Source: Taenia hydatigena (Eukaryota > Platyhelminthes > Cestoda > Cyclophyllidea > Taeniidae). From it: a stretch of 64,000 nt of DNA. The stretch spans positions 62,001-126,000 of the forward strand of contig JADWOT020001803.1 in the NCBI GenBank assembly GCA_036345935.2, in the 5' to 3' direction. The notes beneath the pieces are model-generated. The model was not told where the DNA came from. It did no database searches and saw only the letters and a program-made list of their open reading frames with translations. Both the position numbers and the translations under genes were made by a program. Numbering within the stretch: position 1 is the stretch's first letter; the number at the start of each line of letters is the position of its first letter. Of the stretch, positions 23,749-34,793 are shown in pieces.

Positions 23749-25988
23749 TTCTGCACTGTTTCTTCGACTGATTTACTTACCGTATTTATAGTCCATGAGA
23801 GCCAATAAAATCTCCAATTACAGGCGAGACCAATAGGATTCGTGAGTCTTCAGTCGTGCCGATTGCTTTGAAGGGGGGCGGGTTATGTGATTTTTTTAAA
23901 CTTTGATCTGGAGGAACTGCATATTCCAACTCTTAATTTGCTTTTACTTTGGATCTTTTTGCTTTCGCCTCATCGGCTGACTGTAATTTGCGTTTTATTT
24001 TCCTGTCCTCTCAACGAATGCTCGTTGAAGCCGAAGAGAATAAAAGTTGATGGGTGGGTCATCAGCAACTGTACACATCAATGAATAGGTTGCAAAGATG
24101 TAAATTAATCGAGCTGTCATCCGAACGGGTGTAATGCATTTTTAGTTAAAATATGACGTTAAATCGAAACGGCCTTTCACGATACTAGAGTTAAGTAGGT
24201 TCTTTTATAAAACCTCCGCTGCTAAAGCCTTGGAATTTTTTGAGTGTTGAAGCTAGGTAAAGAAGGTTCTACAAGCCTGCTTTTAGCATTGCAAACATTT
24301 TACTGAAACCTATTCCAGACAATACGTGGAGGTATAAATCCTTGACAATTTGGATAGGTAACTTTGTATCTGTATGCGTTCCTCGTACAAGGTGGAAAAG
24401 GAAAATAGGGTAATTACGAATACTTTCTTGCTAAAGGAATAACAAATTTTTTGTAAGCTACACTGGGATAGAAATATATGTGACCAAGGTGGATAGCTAA
24501 ACAGTGCTGGAGGAGAAACACGGCAGTAGTTGGACTATAAATTTCAATTTTAAAGGTTAAATCGCATCCAAATTTAAGGCATTTTAATAAATCTAAGGCA
24601 TATTTTATTTTGTTTGTAAGGTTTTCGTGCAATAACTTTGGTTCGTTCTCACCGGATCCAATTTCCTCACTCTTAGCCAGTCACCATGGGCATCGAGCTC
24701 TGCTATGGGTGAAAAATGCTACTTTAATGACAAATTTTGCACAGAAATATTGGAAATAATCTGAGGGGACTAAAAACCAGTTGACTTGTAAATTGCCTTA
24801 ATTTGGGGATGTAAACAATCGTCTCGACATAAACAGAGGCAAATGCGAAACTCTGAATGGCTTCTTTACAAATTAGAACTCATTTAAACTAAGAGTATGT
24901 TTGAATATATCATGGGATCAATTTAGGGTGGTTCCTAGATCGAACTCAAGGCCTTGCTGGTGTTTGGTCGTGGGTGTCTGGGGTAGGAGTGCTTTCTTTG
25001 TTCAATGAGGTAACTCGATGCTCGTTTCTTTGTCTAAAGCCTAAAAATACTATTAGTTTAGTTGGAAAATTCTTGAAGACAATCTCCTTGCTATGCGTCT
25101 TTAGGCTCGAAGTAACGCCATCTTGAGGAGCGGATTGAAGTAGTTGTCATCCTGGCGGCTGGGTGTATCCGGGGCTGAAGCTGTTTCCATTTGGCCGCAT
25201 TTTGTGGTCATTAATGTAGTTTTTAGGTTTCATTCCTTTCAATCGTTCATTTATATGCTTCCCTGAACCACTCAATAGTTACTCCTGTTACTTCTCATCT
25301 TAAATGCGTCCAAATTCTGCTACTCGGTTCCATCTAGAGCCGCTTATTTGCAGTAATGCTGAAATCGATCTCCGAAAATACCTTCCAGAAGGTAACTTAC
25401 ATTGTTTTTTATAGCCTTTTTTCATAAAAATTGGCACTTTTGGCCAAATGTGTTTTCCTTGTCTCCATTTTGACCTGTCAAGGCGCTAGAGAACCGCCAC
25501 CCCCAATTGTGGCACCGCAACCCCTCTCTTTCTGGATGTGGCATCTGTTATGGATGGAGTGACGGTGTGCCACAACACGATCCACCCGGCGAGTGGCTCC
25601 AGTCTAATTGTAACTTACAGACTTCTGACTCCAGTTCGAGAGGGCGGAAGCCAACACTCACATCAACCCTCCTAAGTGGTAACCCTGACACCAAACCCAA
25701 GCCCTAGCTAAATCCCAATAAAAAGAGGAACATTCCACTAAGATTAAGTAATGAGTGTATCTTCCGAATCGAGAGGCGTAACATAGACGAACAATAAAAA
25801 ATGAAGTAAAGGGAAGAAGAAAGGCGAGGAGCCAACTCGAAAAAATGCAAGGCGTCGAAGTATTGCTCTCTACACCAGTTTTCTAAGTGGGAAGGCAAAT
25901 GTGAATGAAAAAAAAAGGGAGTTGTTTCCAATGGTGGCATCTGAAGTTCTGGGTGTGAAGGCATCTCTCGCTGCTATTTCGCCTGCAA
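23749..25988. other. upstream and intergenic region of the homeobox gene and RyR copy
   Basis: No coding region is supported. This is the 5' flank of the homeobox gene (reading leftwards) and the 3' flank of the RyR copy. I could not identify a promoter element with confidence. Confidence 0.55.
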
Positions 25989-26066
25989 CTACTCTTCGTA
26001 CTGCTTGCGGAAACAGTTTCCGGTGGGAAGAAGTCCAGGCATCGTTGTTGATAGAGCAGTGGGCAG
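25989..26066 (-). pseudogene. RyR C-terminal exon remnant with frameshift
   Basis: YQQRCLDFFP is in one frame and PTGNCFRKQYEE plus TAG in the next, together matching the RyR C-terminus MYQERCWDFFP-x-GNCFRKQYE. The join needs one extra base in CCACCGG, and Trp is replaced by Leu. Upstream residues of the family are not recognisable. Confidence 0.7.
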
Positions 26067-27043
26067 CTGCTCAATCGCTTTCAGAGACTCTCAGCCTCGG
26101 CTTTTTGCCCTGTCAGCAGGTTACTCGTGGACCAAATTCTGAGGGTGTTCGCTATCTTGACACGAACCTCCCGGGCCTATGGACTGAGGTCTACCTCTCT
26201 CAGCCAATGGAAGCATCAATTCTAGGCTGTTACCATTGCTGTTACGCTCCAAATGCTGAAGCCTCAAACTCAGACATTTTGCGATGAATTAGGTTCTCTA
26301 ATCACGTGGCCTGCAATTCCATCAGCTTCATGCCTAGCGGACGACTAAACTCATGTCGGTCAAAGTTGCACCCCCGTGGATGGATTTGCAGTGTCATGTA
26401 ATGACCCGGTCGCGTCGGGTTGGTAAGCCGGTTTTGAGCAAAAAAAATCACGTTAGACCTGGGTCACCATCTGTTACACTTACACCCCCGTAAGTGGTGC
26501 AACAGGCTTGGACAGAGTACCACGTGGCTATTACACCTGAGGTGGTAGGATGAAAAAACAAATGCGGTTGCAACCACACTTTTCAAATGACCAAAGGCCA
26601 AAAAGATCGTGGCGAATAAAGCGAAGCATGGCTAAGTTGAAATCTTGTGGACAGGCACACTGGGAAGCTTAAAAATGTCTTAAACAATCACAATCCCTTT
26701 AAACAGTAATTCAAAGGTTCAGGAAATAGCTCCTTTACTTAAATGAGTTCGCCTATGTCAATGACTACTTAAATGAAATAAAGCTACTCAATGCTGGTTG
26801 AAAAGGCTGTGGAGAGTGTACATCCACGCTGGTTACGCGAAAATAGTCTATTTTCAGTGTTGGCTACATATCGAAAAAACTAAGCCTTATAGTCAGTCCA
26901 AACACCTCAAAAAGAGTTGGAGTTCCGCCAATTTATTCACCTTTCACGCGATGGGGGTCAATGAAACAGGGTGTTAGACATGACCTACACCAGACCACTG
27001 CGCGATGCGCCAAGCTACCAGAATGCAGTATAGTTTGACCTAC

Positions 27044-27190
27044 CTGTTTTCCATTGTGTGTAACCGATTGTACAATGGTGGCCAATTTTTTAAAGGAAAT
27101 AGCTGCATCCAACAGGTGGCATGAAAAGAAGAAGTAGTTTGCATTTCCCAGCAAGGAGACAATAAAGTAGACCACAAGGTATAGGAACGA
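27044..27190 (-). pseudogene. RyR exon carrying S3-S4 and start of the S4-S5 linker (open)
   Basis: SFLYLVVYFIVSLLGNANYF, FFSCHLLDAAISFKKLATIV and QSVTHNGKQ match the S3-S4 segment with LLGHYNNFFFAAHLLD...VTHNGKQ. The donor CAG/GTAGGT follows, but no S5-pore-S6 exon is found downstream. Confidence 0.93.
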
Positions 27191-27263
27191 CTAAATAGAA
27201 AACGAAAATGCGTGAGAATCGTCTCCTTAGCGTAGACCGATTTTGAAGTCACTCGAAACCTAC

Positions 27264-27647
27264 ATTATCCGTGAAGATGACACCCCACTTCCAAAGCAGG
27301 TATTGTAGATCCATCCTCTGAAACAACTTTGGATAGAACCAACTGTTCGAGGCCTCCTCAGAACGTCCACTCGAAGTAATTCCACTGCTACCTCCGTTGT
27401 TGTTGTCAGTCTTCATTCCAAAAAGTCGCTTTATCTGCTGTTGGTCGTACTGCTCCCGATACTTCTTGAGAACTTTCTTCTTAACGAACTTATCCCAGTA
27501 CATGTGAGGAAAGCTGGGAGTGGAAAGAACTAATTTGTCCCACTGAGCTCTTAACTCCTCGTCAAAAGGCTGTTCAGCTATCCAGATGCCTTCGAATTCG
27601 AGCATTCGAGATATTTCCTTCTCCCGTTTGAATATAACGAGGGGAAC
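27264..27647 (-). pseudogene. RyR exon, S2-S3 cytoplasmic part (open)
   Basis: VPLVIFKREKEISRMLEFEG, IWIAEQPFDEELRAQWDKLV, SFPHMYWDKFVKKKVLKKY, a short Asn/Gly/Ser loop, then MDLQYLLWKWGVIFTDN. This is a strong, continuous match to KVPLVIFKREKE...EQP...QWD-x-LV...NYWDKFVKRKV...WK-x-GV-x-FTDN. Both splice sites are good and phase is 0. Confidence 0.93.
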
Positions 27648-27717
27648 CTAGCAGCATAGCGAGAGATCCATTAAGGCTTAGGAAAGCAGTTGGGAATGCG
27701 ACTGTTGGATGACTCAC

Positions 27718-27978
27718 CTTCAAAAAGTAGTAAGCAACAAGCATGCCCATGGAGAGGATCGAGTGAGCAATAGCGAGTATCTTCAGCAATGGGCCCAAAT
27801 ACGAGGCCGATTCGGCTAACGTAATCCACTCCTCTTCCTCCTCCAGTCCGACGTCGATTTCTGTGTCTTGGAGGGAGTCCGCGATGCTGGAGACGGTGTC
27901 AGTGATCGGTGTGACAAAGGAGACGCCAAATGCGGCCTCCTCTACCGCCCCTTTGGCACCTGATCCTCGTTTTTCAAT
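27718..27978 (-). pseudogene. RyR exon carrying transmembrane S2 (open)
   Basis: An acidic segment (DTEIDVGLEEEEEWI) is followed by YLGPLLKILAIAHSILSMGM and LVAYYFLK, matching the S2 helix (L-x-LAI-x-H-T...GYYCLKVPL). Acceptor ACCACTAG, donor AAG/GTGAGT, phase 0. Confidence 0.9.
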
Positions 27979-28059
27979 CTAGTGGTAGAAACCCTAGGTC
28001 AGTTAGTAGAACTTGGAACAAGAATGGCATTTAGTGTGGAAAAGGGAACCGCAATTTAC

Positions 28060-28235
28060 CCTGTAGAAAAGAAGGCGGAAGTTGATCATAAAGGCGAGGA
28101 TGAGAGCACCTAATTTGAACCGATAAAAGTTGCGCGCAAAAATCGAGATGAGGAACGTGGAGGTTGGAATGGGCTTCTGTTCCACGACCGTGGGCTCCTC
28201 CACGCTTTCACGCTCCAGTGTTTGAGGACTTGGTC
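28060..28235 (-). pseudogene. RyR exon carrying transmembrane S1 (open)
   Basis: LERESVEEPTVVEQKP, then ISIFARNFYRFKLGALILAF and MINFRLLFYR match ARNFY-x-x-R-x-LALF-x-AFAINFILLFYK. Acceptor TTGACTGTAG, donor AGG/GTAAAT. Confidence 0.9.
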
Positions 28236-28785
28236 CTACAGTCAAGGCAAGTGGTACGCACAATTCATGGGTAATGACAAGCACATGCCTTTAGTTGTCT
28301 ACTGGTTAAAATTAAGAGAGAATTTAGCTCTGTGACATAAACAGGATAAGAATGAGTTCTACAACTCAAATGAATGGCACACACAATTCCAGCCTTAAAG
28401 CACTACTGAAAGGAAATCAGAAGCAAGACATCTCTTTTGATAGTTGTGTGAATCTACGGTCTTGTCGGATAGCCAATGATAACGAAACTCCACAAAAAGG
28501 CGAAAATTGCATTGCTGTGCCTATCTGTAGCCTACTACTGAAATTGCTAATAAGTATGCTGATAAAATTAAGATTGTCAAGAGATTGAAAGAGCCGTCCG
28601 CCCTGACTCGAACGCAGACATGAGTACATGCGATGATTCCAAATTGTGAGGTTAGCAAAAGTTACCTTCATACAGCAGGAAATCTGACTGAGTGAGAGAC
28701 ACTTAGCGAATGCCACTTTTAGATGCACCTATTCAGCATCCTCTTACAACTGCAGAAAATACGTAGAAGATGCAAATGAGCGTAC

Positions 28786-28894
28786 TCATATTTTGGGTTT
28801 TCTTGCTGACTGGAGCGGTATCCTTCTGTCCAGCGGTGTTTGGACGACTAACGGTCGGAGCGGGTGACCTCGTCGAGGTGGTTCCCGTGAAGGC
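28786..28894 (-). pseudogene. RyR linker exon before S1, tentative
   Basis: AFTGTTSTRSPAPTVSRPNT then APVSKKTQNM lies between AG (28895) and A/GTACGC. Phase 0 in and phase 1 out fit both neighbours. The composition suits the variable loop before S1, but there is no motif to prove it. The frame upstream of this AG has a TAA. Confidence 0.45.
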
Positions 28895-29094
28895 CTCCAC
28901 TTATGAGGAGTCCACACGTTCCAGTAGCAGTTGTTCCTCCTCTGACAAAAGCCAGCGTTCCTTTTCCCTAATAAATTCACGAAAAAATTCATTGATTGTG
29001 CAAGGAAATATTTTCAGGACCCCTGGAGCGACTAAAAACTTCTACTCCGGATTGGAGTTTGCAGAGGGCGGTCGTTTTTGAAACTCAGGTAACG

Positions 29095-30660
29095 AATGAA
29101 AATGGAATGAGGTAGATAGGATATTCCTTTAGTAATGTTTTTAAAAAATCTTCAAAGTAAATGGATGGCTTGAAGAAGATAATTGACAAAGTGGGAAAAG
29201 AAGATTGACAAAAACATGGATTCCCAGCGGAGAGGGGACATAAAACTCCTAAACCCTAAATAAAAAGCGAGTTCAGACACAAAAAATCCTAAAAACCTTT
29301 TCAGAAGTTGACATGCGGTGAGTGGATTCGAGAAACGCACAGGGAATGAATACTTTCGGAATAGAATCGTAAATGTAAAAAGATAGATTGCAAGAAGCAA
29401 CTGGAGATGAATGATGGGACCGATACCGAAACCTCCAGATCTCCCAAGGCGATAAACAACAATGGAAGGATGTTGGATGAACAAGTGCTATAAGTGATGA
29501 AATAATAAAAACGATTGAATTTGCCTTCGAAAATGCAACAAATCTCATAAAAATGGAGTAAAAAGTGGAGATCTGGATGTTGGAGAAGGCCTAGTTGTCA
29601 GCTATGCTGGAAAAGGTGCTAATTTCCTTCATCATATTTTTAAAACACTCAGAGGAAAAATCAATCAGTCACGGATTTTTAAATGATTTTTTTGTTGCTA
29701 AGGTCTCAGGAAAATAACATTCGCCACAAAGGTAGAATAAGGACCTTGATTCGTGGAAATAAAAGCCTCGGTGTAAAAAAATTCCCGATTCTATATTTAA
29801 TTTTTCGAATCTAAAGATGGCATAATTAATGCGAGAATTATTTTCTAGACCAGCTTGATAGAGTTTTAAAATATATTTGCTGAATAGAAATCAATTAGAT
29901 AAGCAAAAAATGCGCATTAAATTGCGCTCCACAGAATCAAATCCATTTAGAAAAATTAAAAACAATCAGAGAAAATTATCAGTGATACACAAATTTTTTC
30001 GGAAATGTTTTTCCCTGCTGCCAAGACCCCGGAACTATAGATCCGTCTCCAACGTAAGCTAACGACAATGACTTTGAAAAATAAATACTTTAGCGAAAAA
30101 AATTCACAATTATGCATTTAATGCATAAAATCCAAAAATACTTTAATTAATGCCAGAACATTTTGCTGGTATAGCTCCTCAGGGTCTTAAATAATTATTT
30201 ACTGAACAATAATTTAATCCACTGAATACAACTTGACTAGATAATCAAGTAAAAATACGTAAGTACTAAGTAGCACCCTACGACCCACAAACTATTCAAA
30301 TTCATTTTTAAAAATTAATTTGGTCGACTCTTCACTCCTTTTTCATCATTTAATCCGGGCCAGTTAATAGCATTTGACTTTTGTGGTTAGTACCACAAAG
30401 CCGAAAGCACAAAAAAATTTCCAGAACTTGGATCTCTTAACGGTTTAGGCGAAAAAAACCCGAAAGTCAGCAAGAAATCGATGAAATTTGTGGCTAGGCG
30501 AAACGTGGTACCAAAAGATGCTTAGCCATAGGGTCGTTGGGTCGCAAAAAGTGACGTACAAGAAAAAACGACAAATGCATTGATATAAAATTATTTTTGC
30601 AAAAGAGCATCATTCGTAGTCTTGACAAAGTGAAAAAAAACAAGTGGAAATTTATTTTTG
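29095..30660. other. AT-rich intron of the RyR copy
   Basis: No coding segment of RyR is recognisable here. A hydrophobic minus-strand frame at 29152-29484 does not resemble any RyR helix and has no supporting splice sites. Confidence 0.5.
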
Positions 30661-30684
30661 AATAAGATTGTTAAAATTGCCTAC

Positions 30685-31176
30685 CTGAAGAATGCTTGCA
30701 AGATCCGTGGGTTTCTGCTCCTCTTCATTGGCGGTCCCAAGGTCAGGTGGTTTTGCTTCTTCCTCATTCAGCGTTACCTCCATTTTGCCTCCAGCCATCC
30801 GCATTGCATTGAACATCATCGCTGTTTGGTTCCGTCTGGCACTAAGCGGTACTGCTGAATTCATAGACTGCACTGTTGGTGGTGGCGGTGGTGGTGCTTT
30901 AAAGCTTTTTGAGGGTTTTTCAGTTGGATCTGACGTCAACGCGACCACAAAACGACCCACAACGGTGATAACTCCCTTCACCAAACGCACAGCCTCGATC
31001 ATGAGACCGATTATGAGACCTAGGAAATCTGTAATGACATCCACAAATGACATTTGTCGAAGACTGCACCAGTACTTCCATAAATAGTGGGGGCTGAGGA
31101 AGGAGATGGGGGTGCCAAGGAATGCAAAAACGGAGGAGAGTCGAGTGGCCTCAAGGAGGTTACGAACAGCTACGAC
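30685..31176 (-). pseudogene. RyR exon with pre-S1 hydrophobic helices (open)
   Basis: The 164-codon frame runs from VVAVRNLLEATRLSSVFAFL through YLWKYWCSLRQMSFVDVITD, hydrophobic GLIIGLMIEAVRLV, a proline run (KAPPPPPP), and EEEAKPPDLGTANEEEQKPT to the donor CAG/GTAGGC. It corresponds to the auxiliary membrane-proximal region before S1, poorly conserved in sequence but placed and composed as expected. Confidence 0.75.
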
Positions 31177-31521
31177 CTAAAGTGGACGATAAAACAAAGT
31201 GAGGCTAGGTTTTGCGCCAGTCACCGCTTGTCGTTGGAGCCGCAAATCCAATATATTGATTGTCCGTCAAAGGGTCATGGGAAATTGCTGAGCACTTTGG
31301 TGGGAAAATATGATTTCATCGATTTTTTTTCCTTCGAGCACTCAAAGCCTTGATGTTTTGGAACTCATCTTGCAGTTCAGATTTCCTTGTTCAATAATGA
31401 TGTCATTTGTCTTTTACGGAATAAGGCAACTCTGAGGTAGTCATAGTTGTCATAACGCTAAAAGAACAACAATCGACGAAATCGGTGATAATTCAGGACT
31501 GTTACGTTTGGAAGAACCTAC

Positions 31522-31760
31522 CCGACTGATCTGTAAGTTCTCGTCATCCCCACTAATGCCCTGAGCATGTTGCATTTCGAAGATTGTGTCCTCGGCAAAA
31601 TTGACGAAGCACTCAAGCTGCTCCTTATTACCACTCTCACCCACTACCGACTGAAGGAAGGTGTGTTTGGACTCCTTGATTTGAGGCTTTTCCCACTGGT
31701 CGATGTTCTCCTGGCGAACCTCAAAGTAGACGCGTTCTATGCGGCCCTCCCTGTTGCCTT
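31522..31760 (-). pseudogene. RyR exon [10 protein letters not shown] (open, phase mismatch upstream)
   Basis: [40 protein letters not shown] and [20 protein letters not shown] match RIERVYFE...QWEKPQVKESKR...[13 protein letters not shown]. The acceptor CTCTACAG gives phase 1, but the previous exon ends in phase 2 and the family segment LQ-x-FLE-x-A-x-S-x-L-x-YF is absent from the 87-base gap: one exon has been lost. Confidence 0.9.
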
Positions 31761-31847
31761 CTGTAGAGGATGAGAAAAGGAGGAATGAGAGACCTTTAAA
31801 ATCCAAGAGAGGACCAACGCCGCATTAATATCTGCGGTGATACTTAC

Positions 31848-32009
31848 CGTATATCACCAGGGATGTGTTCAGAGAGGTTTGTCAGTGGCAGCGCTACATT
31901 AAAACCGATGTCACGAGCCGGATTGTAGAAGCGTTCCGTGAACTCCTGGAAGTCAATTTTTTCATCCAAATTGGCGTCCACACAGCCCATTATGTAGGTG
32001 ATTTCTTCT
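31848..32009 (-). pseudogene. RyR EF-hand 2 exon (open)
   Basis: EEITYIMGCVDANLDEKIDF, QEFTERFYNPARDIGFNVAL and TNLSEHIPGDIR match the family's CAETDENE-x-LDYEEFV-x-RFH-x-PAKDIGFN...LTNLSEHMP. The donor ACG/GTAAGT leaves phase 2. Confidence 0.92.
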
Positions 32010-32086
32010 CTACACACAGCAAAGAATAAGTAATCGAAAATCGGTAAGGGGATTATCAAAATGACATTTAAAGACGCAGAACTCAC

Positions 32087-32166
32087 TCATTCAACGACTT
32101 TTGTTGTTCCAAGGCAGTTCGGAACTCTCGATGCGGAATCCATCCGTCTTTATTCACGTCAAAAGC
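32087..32166 (-). pseudogene. RyR EF-hand 1 exon (open)
   Basis: AFDVNKDGWIPHREFRTALE follows acceptor CCTCCCAAAG. D-V-N-K-D-G-W-I-x-x-x-E-F is a plausible calcium-binding loop. The donor AATGA/GTGAGT leaves phase 2. Confidence 0.9.
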
Positions 32167-32253
32167 CTTTGGGAGGGAAAAGGAAAAAAACAATGTGGTT
32201 TCAAGGGCGATAAAGGTGTCAACCTCCAGGACGTAACGTTGGGTAGAACTCAC

Positions 32254-32319
32254 CAAAAAGGCATCGGAATTCGTAATTTCCTTCATCCTCAAAAAGATGT
32301 CGAAGAAGGTCAAAGTGAG
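32254..32319 (-). pseudogene. RyR short exon FFDIFLRMKEITNSDAF (open)
   Basis: The 22 codons LTLTFFDIFLRMKEITNSDA plus FL match ILKFFD-x-FLKLKD-x-T-x-SD-x-F. Acceptor TTTTTAAG and donor TTG/GTGAGT, phase 0 on both sides. Confidence 0.9.
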
Positions 32320-32891
32320 CTTAAAAACAGAAAGGGAGTGAGAATCAGAAACTGATCCATCATTTTGGAGACGCTCGTTGGCCACAACATACTACTGATG
32401 AATTCACAGCATTCGGCACAATGATGGGAACCCAGGCCGAAAAATTGGACATTCACCTCACCGTAATGATAACGGTAATGCAAGTGACATAGTACCCTCG
32501 TCCTACTAAAATCTACGAATGCATTACTCGTGGCGGGATTCAAAGCCTTCTGACTGCTTCAGGGCTGGTTTTTAAGGCATCCGACTACCCAGAAAAGGTA
32601 CTTTGAAAGACTACATGGACTCTTCACTCTATCAAGGCTAGTGTGATCGCTTCTTTTTCTTGCCTCCTAGGTTAACGATTCCACAACCTTTTCGTATGAA
32701 TAAGCAATACCCAAAGATGTGGTTTCTCTCCATGGCACAATACGTGAGAACTGGAGGAGATCAAAACAGAAGACGGAACTGAGGAAGGACAGGCCTTCAT
32801 GCAGTCTTCAGCACCACTTGTTTGCCAAATTCCCTCGATTGTTTTCTATCCACTGCATAAACACCTCTCTCCTTCAAAAGATGTCACTCAC

Positions 32892-33149
32892 TTCAACATT
32901 TGCCGAGGACTCGGCAAGTGTATCAACCATCTGACGTCCAATAGATCCATTCACAACATTGCCCTCCAGCATGGAGAGGAGCATAATCATCATCTCGGTC
33001 TGGAGGTTAAGGAATTCATGTAGAAGATCCAGCTGTTCAGGATCCTTGCTCAACTTGTCCTGCATGTGAGCGAAGAGGTAGAAGAAGCCGGAGATAGCAT
33101 CCCAAAACCGACTGTTGGCCAACGCGTGTTGATTGCCTTGACAGGGACC
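32892..33149 (-). pseudogene. RyR exon GPCQGNQ...[11 protein letters not shown] with damaged acceptor
   Basis: The 86-codon frame is open: [65 protein letters not shown]. Where the acceptor AG should be (33151-33150, minus strand) the sequence is AT after CTTGTTTC, so normal splicing to 33276 looks broken. The donor GAA/GTGAGT is intact. Confidence 0.9.
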
Positions 33150-33275
33150 ATGAAACAAGATTGTGGTGAATGCCAGACGACAAGAAGTAAAGCCAGTTTG
33201 ATATTTTACAACGAGGACGTAGTATTGTCAGTTGCTTTACCTAAAAAAAACACATGAGAGGCTCATATCACTCAC

Positions 33276-33493
33276 CTGAATGTATTCTGTGAGCGTGCGG
33301 AAGAGTTGTTTGCCAATTTTGATGGCCTTGATGAAGTTTGTACCACCCGACTCATCGATGACGGGCTTGTTGGAGAAGTGCCAATAGAAATCCATGATGG
33401 ACTCCTGTAGACGTAACAGATAGTCCACCGTGCTAATGATCAGATTCACCGATGTCGTATTGCTTGACTGGATGCGCAAATAGTCCTGGAAGG
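33276..33493 (-). pseudogene. RyR exon with [13 protein letters not shown] (open)
   Basis: [20 protein letters not shown] and [20 protein letters not shown], then VIDESGG and [10 protein letters not shown]. This is one of the most conserved RyR segments and is intact here. Acceptor CTCTCCACAG and donor CAG/GTGAGT are canonical. Confidence 0.93.
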
Positions 33494-33656
33494 CTGTGGA
33501 GAGAAAAATAATTGGAGGCTCTGCAGTTGTTTTTTTCAACACCTTCCAATCTTTTGCGTACACCTCTACAGTTTGCCCCAATCTCATTATAAGAATTTTA
33601 CCAACACCATCTTCCATGCCGATTGTCATCACCATCCACTTCTGAGTGCTGATTAC

Positions 33657-33784
33657 CTGAGTTGTGACCTTCGCACATGAGTTGGAGAAGTAGGAAGATC
33701 TTGCAAGTAAAGTGTGCATCGTAGAGATTCGTTATACCCTCCATGTCTGACAAACCCACTGCCAGCCCTTCAGCCTTTCGACAC
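33657..33784 (-). pseudogene. RyR exon KAEGL...[12 protein letters not shown] (open)
   Basis: CRKAEGLAVGLSDMEG, then [18 protein letters not shown]. The short gap before FTC is where vertebrate RyR has a variable acidic loop. Joining to 33493 restores GHNSAFQDYL, as in the family. Confidence 0.9.
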
Positions 33785-33852
33785 CTGTAGAAGAGCGGCG
33801 ATATTACGAATTTGATTTATCTCACTCGGTCGAAGTGAGAGTAAAGGCTGAC

Positions 33853-34036
33853 CTTTCAAACGTGTCAAGATCCAACACCGAGCAGTTCTGCATGAGTCCA
33901 GCTAAGCTCGTAAAGAAGCCTGTGAGACGTTTCTCCGCCAAGTAGGCAAGCAATCGATTCTGCACCGAAACATTCCCCTCCAAGAGAATAGCTATGCCCA
34001 ACTCCACGGAGGCTGTCGCCACCGGTGTAGCTTCGC
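33853..34036 (-). pseudogene. RyR exon VELGIAILLEGN (open)
   Basis: The frame reads ATASVELGIAILLEGNVSVQ, then TGFFTSLAGLMQNCSVLDLD and TFER, matching TLKLGI-x-IL-x-GGN...GFF-x-SLAGLMQSCSVLDLNAFERQ. Acceptor ACATTTTAG and donor GAAAG/GTCAG are present. Confidence 0.92.
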
Positions 34037-34108
34037 CTAAAATGTAGCCAATTCATCGTTATTCAATGGATGCCAACAAATCGGTTTTATCAAGTAAAAT
34101 TATTCCAC

Positions 34109-34319
34109 CTTTGGAGGCGGCAAGTTCAAGGAGAACCATTTCTGCAGCACCACGATCGGAGAGGCGATTTTGTTCGAAGAGAAGACGCTGCTTCTGCTCT
34201 TCCTGTTCCTGAGATGTGGGTCCCTCCTCTCCTTCGCCGTCTTCTGCTGAGCCCTCGTCACTCCCACCACCGCCACTACCGCCACCACTTTCATCGTCCT
34301 CGTCCTTGCCCGAACAGCT
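34109..34319 (-). pseudogene. RyR exon with acidic linker and DRGAAEMVL (open)
   Basis: After CTTTGCTTTCAG comes an acidic/Gly-rich stretch, then [20 protein letters not shown] and [11 protein letters not shown], a near-exact match to the family's [27 protein letters not shown]. Phase fits on both sides (0, then 1). Confidence 0.9.
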
Positions 34320-34437
34320 CTGAAAGCAAAGAAGGTGGAAGTGTCAGGTAAGTTTAGGAGAAAACAGTTGGCTTTTCCAACTAAATTTTCCTGTCTTTTT
34401 CATGGTCTCGCAATCAATTCATTAAAAGTACGCATAC

Positions 34438-34712
34438 TTTGGCCATGATGCGCGCGAACGCTAGGTAGAGTGGATCGTCAGGCGCCTGGTCCATGGCAGT
34501 TCGGCAGAGCGCAGTGAGGAGTTGACGCAGAGGGTCGGGAGTGGCGCAGTAGTCTGTCGCAAACACCGAATGCTCACCTTCTTCTGTCGGTGCTGCACTA
34601 TCCTCCACTTGTTCGTTAGTCGCAGAGGCAGAGGATGAGGTAATTGGACCGCCTCCACCACCACCAGCACCACCGCTATCGGTTCCACCCCCACCCGAGA
34701 GGGAGATGTTGT
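34438..34712 (-). pseudogene. RyR exon with Gly-rich linker and DPLRQLL motif (open)
   Basis: The frame starts after CACAATAG with NISLSGGGGTDSGGAGGGG, then DPLRQLLTALCRTAMDQ and PLYLAFARIMAK, matching DPLHQLI...RTALTE...YM-x-YA-x-IMAK. The donor AAA/GTATGC is in phase 0. Glycine repeats in this variable linker are common in the family. Confidence 0.88.
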
Positions 34713-34793
34713 CTATTGTGATCACAAATAATTGCTACTTAGACTACTACAGTGATTTGGTACTATCCGAATCTGGACGACAAGTCAACCCAC

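Noticed and set aside
29152..29484. 110-codon hydrophobic minus-strand frame in an RyR intron
   Set aside because: It has no similarity to RyR membrane helices and no splice sites; AT-rich intron DNA often gives hydrophobic frames.
34070..34351. 93-codon plus-strand frame
   Set aside because: Antisense to the strongly supported RyR exon at 34109-34319.
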